This document shows positions 17,083 through 25,799 of a stretch of DNA of 64,000 bases, piece after piece (position 1 is the stretch's first letter; the number at the start of each line of letters is the position of its first letter). A program made the translations under genes and the position numbers. The DNA is from Anaerolineaceae bacterium (GTDB lineage Bacteria > Chloroflexota > Anaerolineae > Aggregatilineales > Phototrophicaceae): NCBI GenBank assembly GCA_020634115.1, contig JACKCH010000016.1, positions 1-64,000 of the forward strand, written 5' to 3'. The notes beneath the pieces were generated by a model, which was given only the letters and a program-made list of their open reading frames with translations, did no database searches and was not told where the DNA came from.

Positions 17083-19002
17083 ATGGCCGAACACATCATC
17101 ACTTTCGATAACGATACACCGCCGGTTACGGCACAAACCGGGACGCTGCTCTCCGAAGTCATTCAGGGCGCGGCAATGACCCTGAACCAGCCGTGCGGCG
17201 GGCAGGGGCGCTGCGGGCGCTGTGCGGTACAGATCACCGATGGGGCGGTACGCAGCCGCAGCACCTTACGGCTTTCTGTTGAGGATGTTGCGGCGGGCTA
17301 CGTGCTGGCGTGCCAGGCGGTCATCGAGTCCGATGCGACAATTCGCATTCCCCCGCAGGAGAAAATCGAACGCCTGCTCACCACCGACCTGGTTTCCGCT
17401 GAAGTCGAAGTCCCGGCGGGTTACGATCCGCTCAAAGTCCAGAACGTGCGCCGGGTAGTGCTTACCCTCTCTCCGCCAACAATGGATGACCAGACCGACG
17501 ACTGGAACCGGCTGCTCACGGCACTGCGTCAGCAGGCCGACTTCGGCACGGTGCAGGCGTCGCTGGAGCAGATTCGGCAGTTGGGCGGTATTTTACGGGA
17601 AGGTGACTGGCAAGTAACGGCTACGCTGGACGCGGAACGCTGGGACTGCCCCGGCTGTCCCGCGCGGCTGATTGACCTCAAACCCGGTCACACCCCGGCA
17701 GAAACACCGCTGTGGGGTATCGCGGTAGACATCGGCACGACCACCGTCACGCTCTGGTTGGTGGATTTGCTCACCGGCAAGGTGGCGGCACAGGTGGCAG
17801 AATACAATGGGCAGATTCAGCGCGGCGAGGACGTGATTTCCCGCGTGATCTACGCCGGGAAGAACAACGGCGCGGTGGAACTGCGCGACCTCGTGTTGAC
17901 GACGATCAACAATCTGCTGGAAATGGCCTGTAAACGCGCCCAGGCGCAGCCCGGCGACGTGGTGAAAGCGGTGGTTTCCGGCAACAGTATCATGATGCAC
18001 CTGCTGCTCAATATCCAGGCGGACAGCATCCGGCTCTCGCCGTTCGTGACCGCTATCAACGACATACCCACCCTGACCGGGCGCGAAGTGGGTTTCAACA
18101 TCCACCCGGCGGCGACGGTAGACTGTTTACCGGGGGTTGCCAGTTATGTCGGTGCGGACATCACCGCCGGAGCACTGTCTTCCGGTCTGCTTGATGCCGA
18201 AGCCGTGACCCTGTTCATTGACATGGGCACGAACGGCGAAACCGTCCTGGGCAACCGGGACTGGCTGGTGACGTGTGCCTGTTCCGCTGGCCCGGCCTTC
18301 GAGGGCGGCGGCGTGTTACACGGGATGCGGGCGACAAAGGGCGCGATTGAGGAAGTGTGGATCAATGGCACGACTCTCGAACCCACTTACCGCGTCATTG
18401 GCGGCGTTAAACCGCGTGGACTGTGTGGCAGTGCGCTCATCGCGCTGCTGGCGGAAATGGCGCTGACCGGCGTCATGGACAAAGGCGGCCACATCAACAC
18501 CCAGCGTCAATACCCGCGCATCCGTACCGGCGAACACGGGCCGGAATACGTGGTGGCCTGGGCGAACGAAACCGGTGATGGCCGCGACATTGTAATCACC
18601 AACGTAGATATTGACAATCTGATCCGGGCGAAAGCCGCGATTTATGCCGGGTTCTCAGTGCTGGCGGAGCGCGTCGGCCTGCCGCTGGAAACCGCCGAAC
18701 AGGTATTGATCGGCGGGTCGTTCGGGAAATACATCAACGTCGAAAAAGCCGTTGAAATCGGCCTGCTGCCGGATATGCCCTGGGAGAACTTCCATTTCCT
18801 GGGCAATACCTCGGTGCGCGGCGCATACCTCGCGCTGCTTGACCGAGGGGCGCGGGCACGGATTAAATCCGCTGCTGCTGGAATGACCTACATCGAACTT
18901 TCGGCAGATAACACTTTTTATGATGCTTTTACCTCGGCGCTGTTCCTGCCGCACACTGATCTTTCACGCTTCCCCAGCGTGCAGGCCGCCGTAGTTTCAT
19001 AA
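17083..19002 (+). CDS. acsV: Reductive activator of the corrinoid protein (RACo/AcsV-like, ASKHA)
   Basis: A 639-residue ATP-dependent activator that returns oxidised, inactive Co(II) corrinoid protein to Co(I). The N-terminal plant-type [2Fe-2S] domain has Cys38-x5-Cys44-x2-Cys47-x29-Cys77 (QPCGGQGRCGRC...ACQA). A middle domain follows, and from about residue 220 a large DUF4445/ASKHA ATPase domain with AVDIGTTTVTLWLVD, FIDMGTNGETVLG and QVLIGGSFGKYIN. The ATG at 17083 is preferred over a GTG at 17050 that lies in a palindrome, although its ribosome binding site (GCGAG) is weak. It sits between acsC and acsE, as expected for its role. Confidence 0.9.
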   Translation: MAEHIITFDNDTPPVTAQTGTLLSEVIQGAAMTLNQPCGGQGRCGRCAVQITDGAVRSRSTLRLSVEDVAAGYVLACQAVIESDATIRIPPQEKIERLLTTDLVSAEVEVPAGYDPLKVQNVRRVVLTLSPPTMDDQTDDWNRLLTALRQQADFGTVQASLEQIRQLGGILREGDWQVTATLDAERWDCPGCPARLIDLKPGHTPAETPLWGIAVDIGTTTVTLWLVDLLTGKVAAQVAEYNGQIQRGEDVISRVIYAGKNNGAVELRDLVLTTINNLLEMACKRAQAQPGDVVKAVVSGNSIMMHLLLNIQADSIRLSPFVTAINDIPTLTGREVGFNIHPAATVDCLPGVASYVGADITAGALSSGLLDAEAVTLFIDMGTNGETVLGNRDWLVTCACSAGPAFEGGGVLHGMRATKGAIEEVWINGTTLEPTYRVIGGVKPRGLCGSALIALLAEMALTGVMDKGGHINTQRQYPRIRTGEHGPEYVVAWANETGDGRDIVITNVDIDNLIRAKAAIYAGFSVLAERVGLPLETAEQVLIGGSFGKYINVEKAVEIGLLPDMPWENFHFLGNTSVRGAYLALLDRGARARIKSAAAGMTYIELSADNTFYDAFTSALFLPHTDLSRFPSVQAAVVS

Positions 19003-19013
19003 GGAATGAAACC

Positions 19014-19949
19014 ATGTACATTATTGGCGAAAATATCCATATCATCTCTGAGAAAGTCAAGGTTGCCCTCAAGGAGCGTGACGCGAAGTTCTTCCAGGAA
19101 TCGGCAGTGGCCCAGGTGGAAGCCGGGGCACAGGCGCTCGACCTGAACCTCGGCCCGCGCAAAAAAGACTGGGAAGAAGTGTTCCCCTGGATGGTTGAAA
19201 CAGTGGAAGCGGTGGTGGATGTCCCCCTCAGCTTCGACTCGACCAATATTCTGGGCATTGAAGCCGGGCTGAAGAAGATCACCAAAGCCCAGCCGATCAT
19301 CAACTCGACTTCTGCCGAGCCGGAACGCCTGGAAAAAGTGCCGCTCATTGCCAAGCAGTACAACGCCCGGCTGGTTGCCCTGACGATGGCCGCCAGCGGG
19401 ATTCCGGTGAGCGCCGATGAACGGGTGAATATCGCGCTGGAAAAACTCATCCCCCGCATGATGGAAATTGACTTCCCAATCTCCGATCTCATCATTGATC
19501 CCCTGGTGCTGACGGTTTCCGGCTGCCAGGAATACTGCCCGCAATTGATCGAAGCCATCCGCACTCTGCAATTCGCCTGGGATCCACCGCCGCCGATTTC
19601 GGTGGGGTTGTCGAACGTGTCGAACGCCGTACCAGTAGAAAATCGCGCCCTCATCAACCGGACATACTGTGTGATGCTGATGGGCGTCGGGTTAAAGATG
19701 ATGATTGCGAACCCGTTGGACGAACCGCTCAAGAACACAGTGCGTATCATCGAAGAACGGGATGCCAGCACCGCTGTCGGTCGTCTGTACCTGAAGCTGC
19801 ATGACCGGGTCGAGGCTGGTGAGCAGTTAGAGATTGGCGACGTGGACATGCACGACCCTGAACAGGCCGCCATCTGGAAGACCGTCCAGGTACTCATGAA
19901 CAAAGTCATCTACGCCGATTCGTACCTGCAACAGGAATCAATGGCGTAG
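19014..19949 (+). CDS. acsE: Methyl-THF:corrinoid iron-sulfur protein methyltransferase
   Basis: A 311-residue pterin-binding TIM-barrel enzyme that moves the methyl group from 5-methyl-THF to the cobalt of AcsC/AcsD. Family signatures are MYIIGENIHIISEKV at the N-terminus, the ALDLNLGP and LSFDSTN pterin-site strands, INSTSAE, and the Asn-bearing SVGLSNVSNAVP loop. AAGGA precedes the ATG, 11 bp after the activator gene. Size and layout match characterised MeTr proteins. Confidence 0.95.
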   Translation: MYIIGENIHIISEKVKVALKERDAKFFQESAVAQVEAGAQALDLNLGPRKKDWEEVFPWMVETVEAVVDVPLSFDSTNILGIEAGLKKITKAQPIINSTSAEPERLEKVPLIAKQYNARLVALTMAASGIPVSADERVNIALEKLIPRMMEIDFPISDLIIDPLVLTVSGCQEYCPQLIEAIRTLQFAWDPPPPISVGLSNVSNAVPVENRALINRTYCVMLMGVGLKMMIANPLDEPLKNTVRIIEERDASTAVGRLYLKLHDRVEAGEQLEIGDVDMHDPEQAAIWKTVQVLMNKVIYADSYLQQESMA

Positions 19950-19965
19950 GGGTGTTTTGTTTTTG

Positions 19966-20047
19966 CCTCACCCCTACTCACTGCACGCGTTTTCCCCTCT
20001 CTATTGTGGAGAGGGGAAGGAGAACCACAGGTTCGGGAGGGGTGAGG
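19966..20047. repeat. 82-bp nested inverted repeat, copy 1 of the CCTCACCCC element
   Basis: Outer arms CCTCACCCCT and AGGGGTGAGG enclose inner arms CCCCTCTC and GAGAGGGG (19994-20001 / 20009-20016). The 40 bases from the inner right arm onward match the copy at 25674-25768 at about 33 positions. It lies between acsE and metVF. It looks like a non-coding dispersed element (MITE-like or REP-like). Confidence 0.75.
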
Positions 20048-20110
20048 TCAACAAGAAATAGATGTTTATAACGTGATGTGAACAATTTTTAGTCGGCAGG
20101 GAGGTATACC

Positions 20111-21607
20111 ATGCCTGGTTTTACACCTGGTCGCCGCTGGCAGCCACCGTATTATCCTTTTAAGCGCGAACCGTTCCGCCGACGGATGCTGGCACAGATT
20201 GAACGTTGGGTTAAAGGGCCGATGTTTGGTTGCCGGATGTGCGGCAACTGTTTGCTGCAAGAGACCGCGTTTATCTGCCCGATGGAGTGTCCGAAAGGGG
20301 CGCGAAACGGTCCGTGTGGCGGTTCCACTGAAGAATTTTGCTATGTAGATAACACCCGTCCATGTATCTGGTACAAAATTTATGAACGCTCCTTTTCTAT
20401 GGGGCGGCAGGAAATCTTGCTCGAAGTGTTGCCGCCGCTCGACTGGGACAAGGTCGGGACGGAAACCTGGGGCGATGTCGTGAAACAGGTGCGCGAAGTT
20501 GGGACGCGCAAGGTCGTTAGTGGCTTGATTTCGCGCGACCCGGTACAGCGCACCCACACCTGGGACGCGGTGTTCCAACCAGTGCGCCAGCCGGACTGGT
20601 GGCAGGGCGACTCCGAGTACCATCCTCCGGCCTATACCGAGCCGGTTTCCGAACTGGAGCGTCGCCTGCGAGCCGGGCAATTTGTCGTGACCGCCGAGGT
20701 CGCGCCACCTGTGAGTGCTACCGCTGGGAAGCTGTGCCAGAATGTGGAGATGGTCAAGCCGTATGTGGCTGCCATCAACTTCACCGATAATCCCTCGGCC
20801 ACGCCGCGCATGTCGAGCATGGCGTGCAGCACAATGGCGCTGCAAAATGGCGCTGAGCCGGTGATGCAGATTGCTGCCCGTGACCGTACCCGTATGGGCT
20901 TGCAGTCTGAGGTCGTCGGTGCGAGCACGCTCGGCATTCGGAATATCCTGTGTCTTTCCGGCGATCACAGCCGTATGGGGCCACCGCCGATGGGACGCTC
21001 TGACATTGTGGACATCGACTCGATTCAGATGCTGTGGATTCTGCGCCGGATGCGCGACGAAGGGCATTACCTGGATGGCCGCAACATGAAGAACCCGCCG
21101 CAGTATTTCTTAGGCGCGGCGGCTGCACCGTATGCCTCTAAACCGGAATTCCAGGCCATTCGCGAACACAAGAAAGTCAACGCCGGGGCGCAGTTCTTCC
21201 AGACCAACCTGGTCTACGACCCGGACGGTATGGAAGTCTGGTTGAACGAACTCGCCAAACGGGATATTCTCGATAAAGTCTATATCCTGATCGGTGTGAC
21301 GCCGCTCAAATCGCTCAAGATGGCGCAGTACATGAACGACAGCGTGCCCGGTGTCTTTATCCCCGACCCGCTTCTCAAACGCATGGAAGCCGCTGGAGAT
21401 GGCGCGAAGGAAGAAGGCGTGCAGATTGCCCTGGAGATCATCGAGGCAGTGAAGGGCAAGCAGGGCGTCAACGGGATTCACATCATGGCCGTCGGTTGGG
21501 AAGAAATTGTGCCGCGCATCGTGACCGAAGCCGGTTTGCTGCCGCCCGATTTTGTCGTACCGGAGCCAAAGGCCAAAGAACCCGCCCCGGCAGTGGGCGG
21601 AAAGTAG
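20111..21607 (+). CDS. metVF: MetV-MetF fusion: methylenetetrahydrofolate reductase
   Basis: A 498-residue fusion. Residues 1-110 are a MetV-type (MTHFR_C) domain rich in Cys: FGCRMCGNC, FICPMECPKGARNGPCGG and RPCIWYK, likely to bind an iron-sulfur cluster or zinc. Residues 185-475 are a MetF TIM barrel (FVVTAEVAPP, DNPSATPRMSS, GIRNILCLSGDH) that binds FAD and reduces methylene-THF to methyl-THF, the substrate of AcsE. In acetogens metV and metF are separate adjacent genes; here they are joined, so one polypeptide would carry both electron input and catalysis. GGGAGG precedes the ATG. Confidence 0.9.
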   Translation: MPGFTPGRRWQPPYYPFKREPFRRRMLAQIERWVKGPMFGCRMCGNCLLQETAFICPMECPKGARNGPCGGSTEEFCYVDNTRPCIWYKIYERSFSMGRQEILLEVLPPLDWDKVGTETWGDVVKQVREVGTRKVVSGLISRDPVQRTHTWDAVFQPVRQPDWWQGDSEYHPPAYTEPVSELERRLRAGQFVVTAEVAPPVSATAGKLCQNVEMVKPYVAAINFTDNPSATPRMSSMACSTMALQNGAEPVMQIAARDRTRMGLQSEVVGASTLGIRNILCLSGDHSRMGPPPMGRSDIVDIDSIQMLWILRRMRDEGHYLDGRNMKNPPQYFLGAAAAPYASKPEFQAIREHKKVNAGAQFFQTNLVYDPDGMEVWLNELAKRDILDKVYILIGVTPLKSLKMAQYMNDSVPGVFIPDPLLKRMEAAGDGAKEEGVQIALEIIEAVKGKQGVNGIHIMAVGWEEIVPRIVTEAGLLPPDFVVPEPKAKEPAPAVGGK

Positions 21608-21643
21608 GGATAATCGATCTCTTCAAATACTCATGAAAAGTTA

Positions 21644-21673
21644 CTATGGGAGAGGGCCTAAAACCCTCCCCTA
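21644..21673. repeat. Degenerate palindrome related to 16958-16986
   Basis: GGGAGAGGGCCT followed by AAAACCCTCCCCTA forms an imperfect hairpin with the same core as the element after acsC. It lies between metVF and cooC. Confidence 0.55.
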
Positions 21674-21766
21674 TCCTGGCAGTGACTTCAACGACTATGA
21701 AATTAATCGGTAGGCAGGAGCATGATAGTTCATGCCCACAGGAAGATATCTTAGAGGATTCGCATC

Positions 21767-22567
21767 ATGAAACTGGCGATCAGTGGAAAAGGTGGGGTAG
21801 GGAAAACGACGCTGGCGGCACTGCTGGCACAGGTCTATGCCGATGCCGGGCGCGATGTGCTGGCGGTGGACGCCGACCCATCGCCCTGCCTGGCGGGGGC
21901 ATTGGGCTTCCCGCCGGAACTGCGGCGCAAACTCACCCCGATTGCCGAAATGGATGAACTGATCGAAGAACGCACCGGGGCGAAACCCGGCACAACCGGC
22001 GGCTTCTTCACCATTAACCCGCGTGTGGATGACCTGCCGGAACGCTTCAGCGTCATCCATCGCGGCGTGCGCCTGCTGGAAATGGGCGGCGTGGATTTAG
22101 GTGGCTCGGGCTGCATCTGCCCGGAAAGTGCCATGCTCAAGACGCTGTTCACCAACCTGTTATTCCGCGATGACGAGGTCCTCATCCTTGATATGTACGC
22201 CGGGGTGGAACACCTGGGGCGGGCGACGGTAGATTTCGTGGACGCAATGCTGATCGTTGTTGAACCCACCCGCCGCAGCCTGGGCACGGCGGCGCAGATC
22301 AAAAAGCTGGCGCTGGACATCGGTCTGACGCGCCTGTGGTTAGTTGGCAACAAGGTGCAGAATACCGAGGAGAAGGTTTTTCTGGAAACCGAATCGCCGC
22401 TGCCACTCCTGGGATTCCTCCCCTCGGACAACGCTGTACAGGAAGCAGATCGCCTGGGGAACGCGGTCTATGACTATGTACCCGCCCTGCGCGAGGCTGC
22501 TGCTGCGATGGCCGCCGCGCTCAACCAACAACTCGATACGACCAGAACGGAAGGAACACCATCATGA
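21767..22567 (+). CDS. cooC: CODH maturation ATPase, CooC type (copy 1)
   Basis: A 266-residue deviant-Walker P-loop ATPase (SIMIBI class) that helps insert nickel into CODH or ACS. The P-loop is GKGGVGKTT (residues 7-15), with VDADPSPCLAGALG as the next switch. Cys116-x-Cys118 (GCICPES) forms the metal-binding CxC of CooC proteins. AGAGGA precedes the ATG. It overlaps the next gene, a paralogue, by 4 bp, so both are made together. Confidence 0.9.
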   Translation: MKLAISGKGGVGKTTLAALLAQVYADAGRDVLAVDADPSPCLAGALGFPPELRRKLTPIAEMDELIEERTGAKPGTTGGFFTINPRVDDLPERFSVIHRGVRLLEMGGVDLGGSGCICPESAMLKTLFTNLLFRDDEVLILDMYAGVEHLGRATVDFVDAMLIVVEPTRRSLGTAAQIKKLALDIGLTRLWLVGNKVQNTEEKVFLETESPLPLLGFLPSDNAVQEADRLGNAVYDYVPALREAAAAMAAALNQQLDTTRTEGTPS

Positions 22568-23352
22568 CCACCACCATCGCGCTTGCCGGTAAGGGCGGAG
22601 TCGGGAAAACCACAATTTCCGCCATGATCGTTAAATATCTGATGCAAAAGAGCGGCGGTTCAATCCTGGCGATTGATGCCGACCCCAGCAGCAACCTTAA
22701 TATGGTGTTAGGGCTGGACCTAGAGTGGACGGTGGGCGACATCCGCGAGGATATTTTGCAGCAGGTCAAACAATCGCTCCTGGCGGGCGGCGCGGCGATG
22801 GGGACACTTCCCGGCGGCACAAATAAACGTGACTACTTGAATTACCAGATTCGCAGCGCGATGGCCGAAGGGTCACGCTTCGACCTGATTGCGATGGGGC
22901 GCTCGGAAGGCCCCGGTTGCTACTGTGCCGTGAACCACAATTTGCGCGATGTGATTGATGGCATCAGCAAGAATTATCGTTATGTCATTATTGACAACGA
23001 GGCCGGACTGGAACACCTGAGCCGACGCACGACGCGGGATGTGGACTTCCTGCTGGTGGTCAGTGACCCAACCCAGCGCGGGCTGGTCGCCGCGCAGCGG
23101 GTCGCCTCTTTCCGGCACGACCTGGATATCCATATCGAAAATGCCTATCTGATCTTGAACGGACTGAAGGAAGAAAAAGTCCCGCCGCCGCTCCAGGCCG
23201 CTATTGATAAGCTGGATATTCCGCTGCTTGGCGTTGTCCCGTATAGCAGTCAGGTAATGGATTTTGAATTTAGTGGCCGTCCGCTGGTTGAATTGGACGC
23301 GGATTCATCGCTCTACCAGGGCATCGCCGCCATGATGGAGCAGATACTCTAA
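22564..23352 (+). CDS. acsF: CODH/ACS maturation ATPase, AcsF/CooC type (copy 2)
   Basis: A 262-residue paralogue of the preceding ATPase: P-loop GKGGVGKTT, IDADPSSNLNMVLGL, and the CxC motif Cys119-Tyr-Cys121 (GCYCAVN). One copy may serve cluster C of CODH and the other the A-cluster of AcsB; which is which cannot be read from the sequence. It is the last gene of the operon. No clear plus-strand terminator follows, although the hairpin at 23471-23488 could stall transcription. Confidence 0.88.
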   Translation: MTTTIALAGKGGVGKTTISAMIVKYLMQKSGGSILAIDADPSSNLNMVLGLDLEWTVGDIREDILQQVKQSLLAGGAAMGTLPGGTNKRDYLNYQIRSAMAEGSRFDLIAMGRSEGPGCYCAVNHNLRDVIDGISKNYRYVIIDNEAGLEHLSRRTTRDVDFLLVVSDPTQRGLVAAQRVASFRHDLDIHIENAYLILNGLKEEKVPPPLQAAIDKLDIPLLGVVPYSSQVMDFEFSGRPLVELDADSSLYQGIAAMMEQIL

Positions 23353-23465
23353 CTACTGTTGAAATCCATAAATTTGCGCTTATCAACATTTCTGATCCTC
23401 AAGGTGCAACGCCCAACCGAGGAAGAAGTAAGTCTGATGCGCGGCGACAGTCGATCATAGACCAA

Positions 23466-23488
23466 CAAAAACCCGCTGCATGGCGGGT
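23466..23488 (-). terminator. Intrinsic terminator of the GT39-like gene
   Basis: On the minus strand ACCCGC, 6 bases, GCGGGT runs into TTTTG. It lies 72 bp beyond the stop of the minus-strand glycosyltransferase and also faces the end of the acs operon, where it could act weakly in both directions. Confidence 0.65.
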
Positions 23489-23559
23489 AATGGTCATTTG
23501 TAGGTAATTTCGAGTGGAAGCGATTACAGTTTTGAGATGGCGGTGGTCATTCTGCCCGC

Positions 23560-25161
23560 CTACTTAAACTGATAAATCGCGCAGCTATTTTCAATACCTG
23601 GCCCTACTTGCTGTGCTGTTTGATCCAGGTAACTAACCAACTGCGGATTTGATTGGAATAAATCCTGACTGTAAATAACGAAATATTGTCCGCCCAGCTC
23701 ATGATATTCGGCGATTTGCTCAGGGGTATGCTGATCGGCGGCCAAGCTCCAACCATAGCGGTGGCTGTAGAAGAAAATCTGGGGTTTCTGGTAATTGTTA
23801 GGGACACCATTATTTTCGCTGACGGTTGTCGAGCTAATGATTACCAGGGCACTTTCCGGAACAGTCTGTGCCACAACTTGCGAACACTGCCAGAGGGGGT
23901 CTTGAGACGGTATAAGGTATCGAATATAAGCGCGCAAGGTGATTAAAGCGATCAGAAGAACAAACACGCTGCTCAGGATGAATTTGTGACGCAGTATCTT
24001 TTGAAGAGCTGGGCCATAGCTCGGCCCATATCGTATTGGCTCAAATAACCAGTCTAGCCCCAGTCCAATGCCTAACGCTGCATAGGGTAATGCAAAAATG
24101 TGATAATAGTTTGCGAAACTGATGTATCGAGGGATGATAAGATAATAAATCAGAATAGAAACTGCGCCATATAGAATAACGCGGTATTTACGGTTGAGTC
24201 TGGCTACCACCACGCCGATGGCAAAAGGAAAGACGCCCCCGATAGCGAAAACACCGACGAGATCTATTTCTAGTATCGAGAGGTAAAATTCCGGTGAAAG
24301 CCAATAGCGCAGGTTGTCAAACTTGCTATCCCCACCTGAAATAACACCGAAGGTATTGCCATAATCCAGATACAGATCGCGTGCATGTAAATACCAGATG
24401 ACACCCGGCAGTAAACTGATAATAGCGAATAGCCATAGGCGGTAGTCTTTTAAGAAACGAAGTTTGTATTTTTCAATGACCAGGAAGAGAAATACAAAGC
24501 CGATATGAATAGACGTTGGTTTGACCAGTATAGCAAGCGCAGTGGCTACCCCGGCCAGCAATAATAATACGAAATTTTGTTTTTGGAGCCAGATCATGAA
24601 CAGATAAAACGCTGCCATGTAGAAGAAAAGCACCGTGGGTTCCGGCATAAAAACGACACTGTAGGCCGTAAATAATGGTGAAGCGGCGAAAAAGATCAAG
24701 GCAATTGTCGCTGCTTTTGAAGAAAGCAGATTGCGCGCCAGGGCATAGAAGAATATCAGTGAACCCGTGCTGAAAACGAGCGACACGAACAAACCAATGG
24801 AAACATGTTCCCCAAAGACTTGGTACAACATCGAGACGGTGAAAGGATAGAATTGAAACTCGGTTTCAACATAACCCGGCCCATTCCCCCCCCAATTTAT
24901 TTGTGGGAAAAGGATGTTTTTACTAGCTATAAAATTATGAGCAATAGAAGCTGTATCGGCCTGTCGCCAGGAAGCACCCTGGAAACCGTATATTTCCGGT
25001 GCTAAAACAAAGGGCAGACGCATCAAAACGCTGATGAGGATTATCAGGCCTATGTGATGCTGTTTGATGAAATTGGCGAGGCTTCTCACAATATTTTCTT
25101 TAGGGTCTGAATTCGTGTCAAGCGAACAAGAATTGAAATACGAAGTAGAATGAGCGCTCAT
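23560..25161 (-). CDS. Membrane glycosyltransferase, GT39/ArnT-like (PMT family fold)
   Basis: A 533-residue integral membrane protein with about 11-12 hydrophobic helices and a short soluble C-terminal domain. The first loop has APEIYGFQGASWRQADTASIA, the position of the acidic/aromatic motif that binds the lipid-phosphate sugar donor in GT-C enzymes of the PMT/ArnT group. Such enzymes move a sugar from a polyprenyl carrier to protein, lipid or glycan outside the membrane. The acceptor is unknown. The ATG overlaps an AAGGATG, and no second gene is in the unit. AT content looks higher than in the acs operon, which may mean a different origin. Confidence 0.75.
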   Translation of the reverse strand: MSAHSTSYFNSCSLDTNSDPKENIVRSLANFIKQHHIGLIILISVLMRLPFVLAPEIYGFQGASWRQADTASIAHNFIASKNILFPQINWGGNGPGYVETEFQFYPFTVSMLYQVFGEHVSIGLFVSLVFSTGSLIFFYALARNLLSSKAATIALIFFAASPLFTAYSVVFMPEPTVLFFYMAAFYLFMIWLQKQNFVLLLLAGVATALAILVKPTSIHIGFVFLFLVIEKYKLRFLKDYRLWLFAIISLLPGVIWYLHARDLYLDYGNTFGVISGGDSKFDNLRYWLSPEFYLSILEIDLVGVFAIGGVFPFAIGVVVARLNRKYRVILYGAVSILIYYLIIPRYISFANYYHIFALPYAALGIGLGLDWLFEPIRYGPSYGPALQKILRHKFILSSVFVLLIALITLRAYIRYLIPSQDPLWQCSQVVAQTVPESALVIISSTTVSENNGVPNNYQKPQIFFYSHRYGWSLAADQHTPEQIAEYHELGGQYFVIYSQDLFQSNPQLVSYLDQTAQQVGPGIENSCAIYQFK

Positions 25162-25281
25162 CCTTATTCATCTAATCAACATCAAATCCCGTAGTTTGAG
25201 AGTTGTTTACAGAATTAAGGATCCCTTATCATTATAAAAATCCCCCTAAAATATCCCTAAATGAGGATATTGCAAATTTAA

Positions 25282-25300
25282 CGAACCCAGTCTGGGTTCG
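25282..25300. repeat. Small perfect hairpin
   Basis: CGAACCCA, 3 bases, TGGGTTCG. It lies 120 bp upstream of the glycosyltransferase start, in a gap without clear genes. No T-run is attached. Confidence 0.45.
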
Positions 25301-25352
25301 CCAGCTCTTCCACATCACTTAAGTGTACTCGTCCTGAAGCCGTTTGCCAGTA

Positions 25353-25679
25353 TTATTGGCCCAGTGGATCGTGTTCTCCAAACATTCGGCCAATAATCCC
25401 TGGTGTCTGGTGAACACCTAGCCCATTTTCCTGATGCTCTATCAGGTGCGTTTTGACCAAGAAGTCAGCTTTTGGGATTTGAAAAGTGACTTATGCAATG
25501 GCAGTTTCCCCTGTCCAGCGTCCCAATCGTGCTAGTGGTTGCTGGTGTCCCTGGCGGTTTGGCAAGCAACGCCTCCAGTCCTCACTGGTCGCCCAGCACT
25601 TCTGAGCACCTTTCGGCAGGGCTGGGATGTGACGTGTGTGCCCTGTTTCGACCGACAATTGTTTCCATCCTGCCCTCAC
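25353..25679 (-). pseudogene. Possible decayed coding sequence of unknown family
   Basis: One minus-strand frame runs about 108 codons with a single in-frame stop (TAA near 25491). The part after the stop reads like protein (QIPKADFLVKTHLIEHQENG). I recognise no family. It may be a transposase or other gene remnant, or chance. The 95-bp repeat at 25674 abuts its upstream end. Confidence 0.2.
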
Positions 25680-25768
25680 CCCCTGTTTCCCCTCTCTGTA
25701 TTACTTGTGGCGTGTGTTGAACCACATCAGAGAGGGGATGGGGAACCGAAGATTCGGCAGGGGTGAGG
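25674..25768. repeat. 95-bp nested inverted repeat, copy 2 of the CCTCACCCC element
   Basis: Outer arms CCTCACCCC (25674-25682) and GGGGTGAGG (25760-25768); inner arms CCCCTCTCTG (25689-25698) and CAGAGAGGGG (25728-25737). Same architecture and largely the same right half as the copy at 19966-20047. The loop differs in length and sequence. Confidence 0.75.
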
Positions 25769-25799
25769 TAAAGCATTAAAGAGATTTTACGAATAGATA

